From positions 186,001-250,000 of the forward strand of contig CALVBT010000001.1 in the NCBI GenBank assembly GCA_944325885.1: a DNA stretch of 64,000 bases. Direction: 5' to 3'. The position numbers and the translations under genes were made by a program. The notes under the pieces are model-generated. The model was not told the origin of the DNA, did not search any database, and saw nothing but the letters and a program-made list of their open reading frames with translations. The stretch is from Candidatus Gastranaerophilales bacterium (GTDB taxonomy: Bacteria > Cyanobacteriota > Vampirovibrionia > Gastranaerophilales > Gastranaerophilaceae). Below, piece after piece: positions 44,337 to 52,104 of the stretch (the stretch's first letter is position 1; each line of letters starts with the position of its first letter).

Positions 44337-45280
44337 TGAAAATAAATGCCTGTACATCTCAATATATGCCTAGCCGCAGCAGGACTGACCGACAGTCTTT
44401 TAAAGCTGTCAATGCTTCTTCTGTAAAGAAAGTTATTTCTCATTCTTATGACAGATCAACAAGCTGGCTCGCTTTTGGTATTGGCAAACTCGCTTCCTTC
44501 AAACCCGTGCAGAATGTTATAGACTTTTTTAAAGATAAAAATTATCAGGAACATCTGGCAGCAATAACAGGGTGTGTGTTGTCAGGATTTTATATGATTG
44601 ATACGGCAAAATCCAAAAGTATAGAAAAAGATCAGAAACTGCCTCTTATTTTGAATCAGGGTGCTGTTTGTGCAATTTCTACTGTTGGTGCGTACACTTT
44701 GAACAATTATTTGAACAAAAAATTAAACAATCTCGCTGAAACTTTCCATATTTCCAAAATTGAAGACGGAAAGATGCAGGATGAGTTCTTGAAGTGTAAA
44801 GCTGATTATTCTTATATTGAAGAATTGCAAAAAAGAGCAAAAACTGATGAAAAATTGAAGCCAGTTTTCTCTGATTTGGACAAAAAGTTTGAAGTTACAA
44901 AAGACGTAAAAGTTTATGTCAAAGATGAATTGAAAAAATACAAAGACGATGTTGTGGCAAAACAATTCCTTAAAGAAGTAAAAAAACTGAAAAAAACTGA
45001 CAATAAGGAAAAAGCAGATGTTGTTAAAGAATTCTTTATGGAAAAAATGAAAAACAGCAAAGCTTTGAAAGCTGCATATAACAGAGCCTCTATGAATAAC
45101 GCACTGACAAAACTGTCAGGAATGAAAAATGCTGGCAAACTGCCGAATATGATTAACGGATTTAAGACAGCACGTTCATTGATGGTATTTGCTTTGATAT
45201 ACAGATTTGCATCTCCTGTGTTTGCTACTCCTCTTGCAAACAAAGTCAGTGAAAAAATTGAACAAAGAAATAAACAATAA
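44333..45280 (+). CDS. Unknown membrane protein (315 residues) with 'SFKA' motif and long charged helix
   Basis: No family recognised. 'RQSFKAVNASSVKK' lies at about residues 20-33. Two hydrophobic segments follow (about 78-95 'AAITGCVLSGFYMIDTA' and 107-124), then a 130-residue Lys/Glu/Asp-rich helical region, and a final hydrophobic segment 'SLMVFALIYRFASPVFATP'. Overlap with the upstream gene (ATGA) implies coupled translation and perhaps a complex. A hairpin follows the stop. Confidence 0.75.
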   Translation: MMKINACTSQYMPSRSRTDRQSFKAVNASSVKKVISHSYDRSTSWLAFGIGKLASFKPVQNVIDFFKDKNYQEHLAAITGCVLSGFYMIDTAKSKSIEKDQKLPLILNQGAVCAISTVGAYTLNNYLNKKLNNLAETFHISKIEDGKMQDEFLKCKADYSYIEELQKRAKTDEKLKPVFSDLDKKFEVTKDVKVYVKDELKKYKDDVVAKQFLKEVKKLKKTDNKEKADVVKEFFMEKMKNSKALKAAYNRASMNNALTKLSGMKNAGKLPNMINGFKTARSLMVFALIYRFASPVFATPLANKVSEKIEQRNKQ

Positions 45281-45283
45281 AAA

Positions 45284-45312
45284 AATCCCGCAGCACTGAT
45301 GCAGCGGGGATT
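45284..45312 (+). terminator. Possible terminator hairpin after the 44333 gene
   Basis: ATCCC/GGGAT arms extended by GC-rich imperfect pairs (45284-45312) right after the stop. The usual T-run is lacking (GGTTAGGTTTTAG follows), so it may be an RNA-stabilising hairpin rather than an intrinsic terminator. Confidence 0.4.
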
Positions 45313-45412
45313 GGTTAGGTTTTAGTTGGTTTATAATAGGTTATTTGTTTAATTTGAAAATAAACCTTTCTATACGGTTCAACATAAATTTTTCAGTATA
45401 AGTGATGACAAA

Positions 45413-46705
45413 TTAACCTTGCATTTGTTGTAACAGTTGAGCCAATTTGTCGCCGCCTTTGGCGTTTGAACCGATGCTGTAACCATTGCTTAATGTTTCC
45501 GGAGTGTGAGTTGTATAAACAATTTCTCCGTTTCTCATTAAGTCTGGTCTTATATTCATCATATTTTTGTTTACATTTGCTAATTCAGGTGTTCCCATTG
45601 TGTAAACCTGACCTGAAGAAGGAAGGTTCAATGCAGCCTGCTGTTTAGCAATAGCTTGAGCCTGTCTGGATGTTTGAGCTGTATGTGTACCTGCCGGAAG
45701 GTATCCTGCTATCCTTGAAGATTCAGGCGCATTGAGATATCTTTGTTGAGGTAATGTAAAATTATTTTTTGTTTGGTCTTGGATATATTTATCAACAATT
45801 TGTTTGTAATTTTGAGCGTTGGAAGCAGCTTCTGCTTTTACCAGACCTGTTCCATTGTTGTTTGCTGCTTCAAGAAGCAAGTTTCTTTGTTTGTTTTCCA
45901 AAAGACCTTTTACTGCATTATCATTTGATGATATTGCTCTATAATACGGAGTACCATTTTCTCCAAAGAAACGATTAAGAACGTTTCCGTTTTTATCTGT
46001 AATTATATCGGGTGATAAAATAGAAGAATTATTAGCACCGTTGTTACCTTTACCTACAAGAACAGGTAAATTGTTTGTAGTTGTTGCAACATTGCTAGTG
46101 TTTGCTTGTACCGGATGATTCAAACCATACATAATTTGTTGTTTGATTTTATCTGCATCTGTTACACCTGTGTGTCTATTTATATATTTAGGTGCAACAG
46201 TCGGAAGATTGCCGCTTTGTGCTATGGTAGGAGCAGTTGCCGGAGCCGGAGTTGGGGCTGTCGGTGCAGGTGCTGGTGCTGTCGGTGCAGGTGCAGCAGG
46301 TGTATGACCTGTTTTTGGAGCTTTTACTCTTTTGCCTTTAAGAAGAGCTGCAATAAGAGCAGCTGTACCGAGTGCTGTACCGAGAATACCTAACATTGTT
46401 CCTGTTTCGTTTTCTTTTTTATGAACAGGGATTGGTCTAGCATAGTAGTTATTTTTTTGATCCTCACCCTTGAGAAGGTAGTCTGCATTGAATTGGTCGA
46501 TACCTACATTCATCATAGGCCCCATAAAACCTCCCATATAGCCGTAAGCTCCGTTTCCAAATCCGTAACCGCCGCCGTAGATGCCGTTGCCTATTCCTGC
46601 ACCGCCGTTGCCGTAGAGGTTTGCGTTATAATTTGCCTGAATATTATACATCGGACTCATCAAGCTTTGAAAACTTGTGCTGTAAGTATCAAAATTCATA
46701 GACAT
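45413..46705 (-). CDS. Unknown Gly/Asn/Tyr- and Pro/Ala-rich protein (430 residues)
   Basis: No family recognised. The N-terminus (about 20-65) is Gly/Asn/Tyr low complexity ('GGYGFGNGAYGYMGGFMG'). One hydrophobic helix follows near 103-121 ('MLGILGTALGTAALIAAL'), then a basic stop-transfer and a Pro/Ala/Thr linker made of PAP/TAP repeats (about 130-160), then a polar Asn/Gln-rich domain. The composition suggests a surface or envelope-spanning protein. GGAG precedes the start; a second ATG two codons later is an alternative. Confidence 0.75.
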   Translation of the reverse strand: MSMNFDTYSTSFQSLMSPMYNIQANYNANLYGNGGAGIGNGIYGGGYGFGNGAYGYMGGFMGPMMNVGIDQFNADYLLKGEDQKNNYYARPIPVHKKENETGTMLGILGTALGTAALIAALLKGKRVKAPKTGHTPAAPAPTAPAPAPTAPTPAPATAPTIAQSGNLPTVAPKYINRHTGVTDADKIKQQIMYGLNHPVQANTSNVATTTNNLPVLVGKGNNGANNSSILSPDIITDKNGNVLNRFFGENGTPYYRAISSNDNAVKGLLENKQRNLLLEAANNNGTGLVKAEAASNAQNYKQIVDKYIQDQTKNNFTLPQQRYLNAPESSRIAGYLPAGTHTAQTSRQAQAIAKQQAALNLPSSGQVYTMGTPELANVNKNMMNIRPDLMRNGEIVYTTHTPETLSNGYSIGSNAKGGDKLAQLLQQMQG

Positions 46706-46904
46706 AACCTAATCTCCAAACTAACTTATTAATCTAACCTTATATTTATAAAAACATTCTGTTTTTCAAAATTGCCTTAAAGTTTTAATTATATTAAGAA
46801 ATGTTAAAAACAAATAGTAATGAATACTGTTAATTTCTTTGTCAGCAGATACAATAGATATAAAGGTTAAATCTTATTTATTTAGTAATTTTGAGGAGTA
46901 AGAG

Positions 46905-48290
46905 ATGCTAAAGTTCGACTATAAGAATGTTACAGCCGAAATTTTGGGCGAATACAACGGTCTAAATCTTGAGCAAGAATTTGACTGTTATCATGAACGT
47001 ATTGCCAGAATTATAAGTGACTTGAACTCTAAAAAAGATAAACCCGGCCAGTGGCTGCAGTGGATGAATCTTGGCTACAGCGAAGAAACTGTCTGGCTTG
47101 TAAAAGAATATGCAGCTATGACTCAGGGTCTGTTTGAAAATATTCTTGTCCTCGGTATAGGCGGCTCTGCTCTTGGCGGTATGGCTATTTGCGAGGCTTT
47201 GTTAAAACCTTACTGGAACGTTCTTACAGAAGAACAGAGAAATAAGTTCCCCAGAATATTTTTCCTCGACAATATTGATCCGGATCAGATTAACGGGCTG
47301 TTAGATATTTTGGATTTGAAAAAAACCCTTGTTAATGTAATTACAAAATCAGGTTCTACTGCAGAAACAATGTCGCAGTTTATGATTTTGAAAAACAGAC
47401 TTCAAGAAGAAATCGGCGACAATTATGTAAGACATATTGTTGCTACAACTGACCAGAATGCTGGTATCTTAAGACAAATATCAAATGAAGAAGGCTACAA
47501 AACTTTTGTTATACCGGATGATGTAGGCGGCAGATTCTCCGTATTTTCTGCTGTCGGGCTGCTTCCGTTTGCGCTTGTCGGTATTGATATAGAAGAGATG
47601 ATGCAGGGTGTAAAGGATATGGATCTTGCACTCAAAAATACAGATGTAAGACACAATATTGCCGCACAAAATGCTCTTATTCATTACCTTATGGATACTC
47701 AAAAAGGCAAAAATATGACGGTTATGATGCCTTATTCTTCAAAATTGAGATATGTTTCCGACTGGTTTGTACAGCTGTGGGCAGAGAGCCTCGGCAAAGA
47801 AAAATTTGTTGACGGTAACAAAATCAATATTGGACAAACTCCTATAAAAGCAATTGGTGTTACTGACCAGCACTCTCAAATTCAGCTTTACAATGAAGGC
47901 CCTAATAATAAGATTATTAATTTTATAAGAGTAAAAGATTTTGACTCTACTGTTGATATTCCAAAAATCTTTGAATTTACCGGTGTAGGTTATCTTGGCG
48001 GTAAAACAGTAAACGAACTCATAAATGCCGAAGCAGATGCAACGAAGGTATCTCTTGTTGATTATCAAAGACCGAATGTAACTATCACTATGGATAAAAT
48101 AAACCCCTATAATATGGGTCAGCTTTTGTATATGTTCGAGGTACAAACTGCTATTGCCGGTGAACTGTACGGCATAGATACATTTAACCAACCGGGTGTT
48201 GAACAGGCCAAAAATTATACCTATGCTTTAATGGGCAGAGCCGGTTACGAAGAATCAGCAGAAACTTTAAAGCAAAAAATGTCTTTGTAG
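46905..48290 (+). CDS. pgi: Glucose-6-phosphate isomerase
   Basis: 461 residues, the shorter bacterial form. Conserved segments: 'ENILVLGIGGSALGGMAIC', 'VNVITKSGSTAETMSQF', 'DDVGGRFSVFSAVGLLP' (PGI signature 1 region) and a catalytic lysine segment near 'PGVEQAKNYTYALMG'. It interconverts glucose-6-phosphate and fructose-6-phosphate. GAGGAG ribosome-binding site 7 bases before the ATG. Single gene, about 200 bases from its divergent neighbour. Confidence 0.96.
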   Translation: MLKFDYKNVTAEILGEYNGLNLEQEFDCYHERIARIISDLNSKKDKPGQWLQWMNLGYSEETVWLVKEYAAMTQGLFENILVLGIGGSALGGMAICEALLKPYWNVLTEEQRNKFPRIFFLDNIDPDQINGLLDILDLKKTLVNVITKSGSTAETMSQFMILKNRLQEEIGDNYVRHIVATTDQNAGILRQISNEEGYKTFVIPDDVGGRFSVFSAVGLLPFALVGIDIEEMMQGVKDMDLALKNTDVRHNIAAQNALIHYLMDTQKGKNMTVMMPYSSKLRYVSDWFVQLWAESLGKEKFVDGNKINIGQTPIKAIGVTDQHSQIQLYNEGPNNKIINFIRVKDFDSTVDIPKIFEFTGVGYLGGKTVNELINAEADATKVSLVDYQRPNVTITMDKINPYNMGQLLYMFEVQTAIAGELYGIDTFNQPGVEQAKNYTYALMGRAGYEESAETLKQKMSL

Positions 48291-48419
48291 CAGAAAAATA
48301 TTTAATAATATTTAATGTTTGTATTATTATAGAATATGTAACATAAAGTTACATTCTTATACATGTAATTATATGTTTGATACAATAGACTAGGAGCTTT
48401 TTAATTAGAGAGCAGTTTT

Positions 48420-51086
48420 ATGGCAGAAATAAATTATTTTGAAATAATACAAAACAAACTTGATGCACTGGTTGAAAAAATTATCCAAAAAGAAAATTCT
48501 GACGAGAATTTTCGTATTACTTATGCACAAATCCTTGAAAAAATTAATACAAAAATGGATTTGTTCGCCAACAATGATGCATCAGAGCGTATTAATATTC
48601 TAGGCTCAGAAATCGGCAAACTGATGAGAGAACGTCAGGAAGTCGTTGATGCAAAGTTTGCTACCGTAAAAGGCGAGTTCGATAATTTAAATCAAATACT
48701 TGCCGAATCTTTAAAAACACCGGAACTGCTTGCTGCTTTTAATAAGATTCAAAACCAGATTCATTATTTTTCTGAAGAACAGGAAAATCAAAAATTTGCT
48801 TTTAATTCTATTGTTGCTCATATAGAAAAATTCGGCACTCTTGAAGAAACAAACGACAGCATGCGAGCCAATTTTGCTATTGTAAAAGAGCAAAATACAA
48901 TAATAAATGAAAATGTTAACAAGCAAATGGATTTGCTAAAACAGTTTAATGAATCTGTTGAAACTCATAACAAACAGGCTCTGGAAGATCTTAATACTAT
49001 CATTTTCAGCCTGAAGGAATTTTCAGAATCTGTTAATGATGATGCAAAAGAAGTAAAAGAGTTTGTTAATTCAAAAGTAGATTCTATTATTAAAAAGATT
49101 CATGAAACAGATTCTTTTATTGAAGTTTTGAATACAAATTTAACCACTCTCGTTCAGGTTGTGGGCAATATATTTGATGATGAAGAATTTGCTTCTTTAA
49201 GAGATGATGTTGCTGATGTTCTTGTAAAGATTAATATTCTTTCAGAGGCATTGAACAATATTGCCACAAAATCTGAAATGCTTGAAAATTCAGAAAAAAA
49301 TAAAGAAGAAATCAAGCAGCACAACCTGGAATTGATTACAAATCTCGAAACAAAAATTCTTTCAAAACTTGATTTTTCTGATTTGAATCAAATAAAAGAT
49401 TGTACAGAAAAAATGTTTTTCCAGGGTACGGAAGTTCTGAAAGAAGAAATGTGGTCGCTTAAGGACTCTGTTTCTAATATTGAAAAGATTTCTGTTACAA
49501 AAGAAGATTTTGATAAAAAACTGGAAGAATTAAATACACTGATATCAGAGCAAACCAACCTTTTAAGAGATGATATAACAGATGTTATTTCAGAAGAAAG
49601 CGTTGCCGCATCAAATCAAATAGCAGAAATTTCTGATGTTTTATCAGGTTTCAAATCTGATTTTCAGGCATCTATCGCAGACGAAAATGCAAAAGCCTCT
49701 CAAAAAATGGAAGAGGTTTCAGATTCTCTGGATATATTAAAATATGACATCAAAGAAATTGTATCTGCAGAGGCCCAAAATTCTTATGACAGAATAAGTG
49801 AAATCTCTGCTACTATTGATACACTCAAAAAAGATATTTCCGACATTATTTTGAATGAGCAGAATGAACAAATCTCTGATGCATTGAAAAATCTTCAGAA
49901 CAAATTTGTCACACAGCTTATTCAAATTGCGGACAATATTTCTTTCTCTGCTGAGGCAGAGGATATCAATGACAGTATCTTGAACTGTTCTGATGAAATT
50001 AAACAAAAAATATCTGAAGACATTCAGGATATAAAACAGGAAATAGAACTCTTAAAGGGTGTTTCTGATACAGAAAACGAAAATATCGTAAATCTTTTAA
50101 CCAGAATAGACGATGCTTTGCAGTCTGATATTTCAAAAGATTTGAAAACCCTTATTTCCGGCTTTAAGCTTTTGACTAACGGTCTTAAAGAAGAAAAAGA
50201 CTATGTCTACACTCTGCCGGATATTGAATCTGATTTGTCTAAAATCAGACTCGATTTGAGTAATATACAAAAAACACTTGTCAATGTTGACGGTATTACA
50301 GAAGAAAACAGTACTGATATTAGTTCAAAAATCAATAATATCAAACAGGCTATAGACAAACTGAGCGAAAGTCCGATAACTGCAGAAGTTTCGGAAATCA
50401 AGGCACTGTTTGACGGCCTGAACGAAGATATTGCCAGCATCAGCAAACGTACGAACAAACTTATTATTGCGTCTGATGAAACAAATAAGGTATTGAGAGC
50501 AAATATTCAGTCTTTCACTTCTTTGATAAATGCTTTTGAAAAACAGAGCCGTGAATTTTACAACTCTGCATTTTTGCGTGATACAAGTGCCAGAGTAGAT
50601 AACATTGCACAGTCCGTAAATGCAATTTTAAAATCAGATCAGGTTCTAAACGAAGCATTTATGTATATGGGTGAGTGGATTGATTCTGCCAGTGATTCTT
50701 TTGATGAAATTAAAAATGATTTAACAAAAATCAAAAGAAATCTAATGTCAGATGAAGAAACTCCTATAGAAAAACTTGAAATGAGCTTTAGAAACCTTTG
50801 TAAAAAGGTTGAGTTTCAGGATGCAAGAATCGAAGCTATCGATGACAAACTCAATAAAATAATTTCTCAGCAGAATGAAACAAAAGAACTCAAATCTTTA
50901 ATAGAGTATGTTGCATCTCAGGTTAGTGTAACTAACGAAAAAATTATTGAAAATGAAAAATTTGCTCAAAAAATAAATAATATGGAAAAACAGCTCAAAA
51001 AGATTGAAAAAAATGTTGCTGTAATTACAGAATTCATTGACGAAGAAGAGTCCGATGAATTCGAAGAAGAAGATATGATGAATTAG
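48420..51086 (+). CDS. Large coiled-coil protein (888 residues) with 29-residue repeats
   Basis: No family recognised. No signal peptide or membrane segment; nearly all of it is predicted amphipathic helix, rich in Glu, Lys, Ile, Ser and Asn. Three tandem 29-residue repeats occupy residues 385-471 (49572-49832), each starting with D-[IF] and containing an 'ISEIS/EEVSD' core; a fourth partial unit follows. The C-terminus is very acidic ('DEEESDEFEEEDMMN'). It could be a cytoskeletal or scaffold protein of the tropomyosin/crescentin type in form. The stop overlaps that of a small opposing gene. Confidence 0.85.
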   Translation: MAEINYFEIIQNKLDALVEKIIQKENSDENFRITYAQILEKINTKMDLFANNDASERINILGSEIGKLMRERQEVVDAKFATVKGEFDNLNQILAESLKTPELLAAFNKIQNQIHYFSEEQENQKFAFNSIVAHIEKFGTLEETNDSMRANFAIVKEQNTIINENVNKQMDLLKQFNESVETHNKQALEDLNTIIFSLKEFSESVNDDAKEVKEFVNSKVDSIIKKIHETDSFIEVLNTNLTTLVQVVGNIFDDEEFASLRDDVADVLVKINILSEALNNIATKSEMLENSEKNKEEIKQHNLELITNLETKILSKLDFSDLNQIKDCTEKMFFQGTEVLKEEMWSLKDSVSNIEKISVTKEDFDKKLEELNTLISEQTNLLRDDITDVISEESVAASNQIAEISDVLSGFKSDFQASIADENAKASQKMEEVSDSLDILKYDIKEIVSAEAQNSYDRISEISATIDTLKKDISDIILNEQNEQISDALKNLQNKFVTQLIQIADNISFSAEAEDINDSILNCSDEIKQKISEDIQDIKQEIELLKGVSDTENENIVNLLTRIDDALQSDISKDLKTLISGFKLLTNGLKEEKDYVYTLPDIESDLSKIRLDLSNIQKTLVNVDGITEENSTDISSKINNIKQAIDKLSESPITAEVSEIKALFDGLNEDIASISKRTNKLIIASDETNKVLRANIQSFTSLINAFEKQSREFYNSAFLRDTSARVDNIAQSVNAILKSDQVLNEAFMYMGEWIDSASDSFDEIKNDLTKIKRNLMSDEETPIEKLEMSFRNLCKKVEFQDARIEAIDDKLNKIISQQNETKELKSLIEYVASQVSVTNEKIIENEKFAQKINNMEKQLKKIEKNVAVITEFIDEEESDEFEEEDMMN
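49572..49832 (+). repeat. Three tandem 87-bp (29-codon) coding repeats
   Basis: Units at 49572-49658, 49659-49745 and 49746-49832 encode 29 residues each. All begin with Asp and share the pattern of a small residue run, 'Q/R-I/M-x-E-I/V-S', then 'L-x-x-x-K'. DNA identity is moderate, so the duplication is old; a fourth partial unit may follow. Confidence 0.7.
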
Positions 51087-51286
51087 TTATTGCTCAATAC
51101 GAGCTTTAATGTTGCAAGATTTTTGATAGCAAACATTTTGTTTTTCATATTTTGTTGTTCATTTATTTTAAATATTCTTATTATGCGTTGAATTTCTTCT
51201 ACATTTTTTCTTGAAGATATATCGTATACATTTTTAATAGGATCAGAAACTACATCCATTATTGTGTTCAATTCATGTTCTTGCAT
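51083..51286 (-). CDS. Small unknown protein (67 residues)
   Basis: Helical, basic C-terminus ('MKNKMFAIKNLATLKLVLSNN'), acidic N-terminus ('MQEHELNTIMDVVSD'). AGAGG lies 8 bases before the ATG, which supports a real gene. Its stop overlaps the 888-residue gene by 4 bases. No family recognised. Confidence 0.6.
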   Translation of the reverse strand: MQEHELNTIMDVVSDPIKNVYDISSRKNVEEIQRIIRIFKINEQQNMKNKMFAIKNLATLKLVLSNN

Positions 51287-51489
51287 AAATACATTCCTCT
51301 AAAAACTCTATACTTCTATAAAGTGATTTGAGTTTGAAAAATTGCCTAAATTGTTTTTAATTGTTAAGAAATATATACAAAATATATATCAATGCCTTTC
51401 GAAATGTTAATATATACTTGAAATAGTGGATAAATTGATTTGCATTTAGTATATAATAATAGACATAATCCATGATATAAGGAGAGAAT

Positions 51490-51744
51490 ATGTTACCAAT
51501 AATAACCGAAGAACACGCCTCTTTAGCATTTGCAGAGATTTTTCAGGATGTACACGGCTGGCGTAAAAAGATGATTCACTATATTAAGGACGAAAATCCG
51601 GAGATTAATAGTGCTATTATTGAGGCTGCCAATAATACTGACCTTGACCCAAAGGCTGTTGCTCTCGGTGCTTATATGACATATTTGCTGCTTGAAATGG
51701 CTGCAAAAGACGATGACGGCGTCGGATATGACTTTGACGAATAG
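51490..51744 (+). CDS. Small unknown acidic protein (84 residues)
   Basis: Good AAGGAGAG ribosome-binding site. Mostly helical, no membrane segment; ends with an acidic tail 'AKDDDGVGYDFDE'. 'FQDVHGWRKKMIHYI' is the only distinctive stretch. No family recognised. Stop directly abuts the stop of the opposing gene. The roughly 200-base space shared with the divergent 51083 gene contains A/T-rich sequence with TATAAT-like elements around 51450. Confidence 0.7.
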   Translation: MLPIITEEHASLAFAEIFQDVHGWRKKMIHYIKDENPEINSAIIEAANNTDLDPKAVALGAYMTYLLLEMAAKDDDGVGYDFDE

Positions 51745-52104
51745 TTATTGAACAACTTTTATCTTAAAATTTTGAATAGGCTGGTTAGTCAGGAGTTTTT
51801 TCTGATTTTCCAGCGTATTTTTTATGGAAAATATCCATCCGGTTTTCGGGTTTACAAATAAAAAGAATGCCGCCTGACTTTCCAGTATGCGCTGGGCTTT
51901 GTCTATAATCAATTCGCCCTTGTCGGACAGTTCAAAAACAGTGAATGACATAGGCGTTGTCAGGTTGCTGTCTATATAACAGTCATACATTGTTTTTGAC
52001 AGCCTTGTTGTGTCTTTTAGGACTGGCTGTTCTTTATATGTTGTACACCATTTGTAGAGCTTGGTTATAATTTCATCTATTTTATTTTGGTTGCTGTTTG
52101 TCAA
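51745..52104 (-). CDS. Unknown 119-residue protein coupled to the GGDEF/HD-GYP gene
   Basis: Starts with TTG overlapping the upstream TGA stop (TTGA, 52101-52104), with AAGGA 7 bases ahead. No family recognised; alpha/beta composition, soluble, one central strand-rich part ('AAFFLFVNPKTGWIFSI'). Translational coupling to the diguanylate cyclase/HD protein suggests a partner or regulatory function in the same pathway. Confidence 0.7.
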   Translation of the reverse strand: MTNSNQNKIDEIITKLYKWCTTYKEQPVLKDTTRLSKTMYDCYIDSNLTTPMSFTVFELSDKGELIIDKAQRILESQAAFFLFVNPKTGWIFSIKNTLENQKKLLTNQPIQNFKIKVVQ

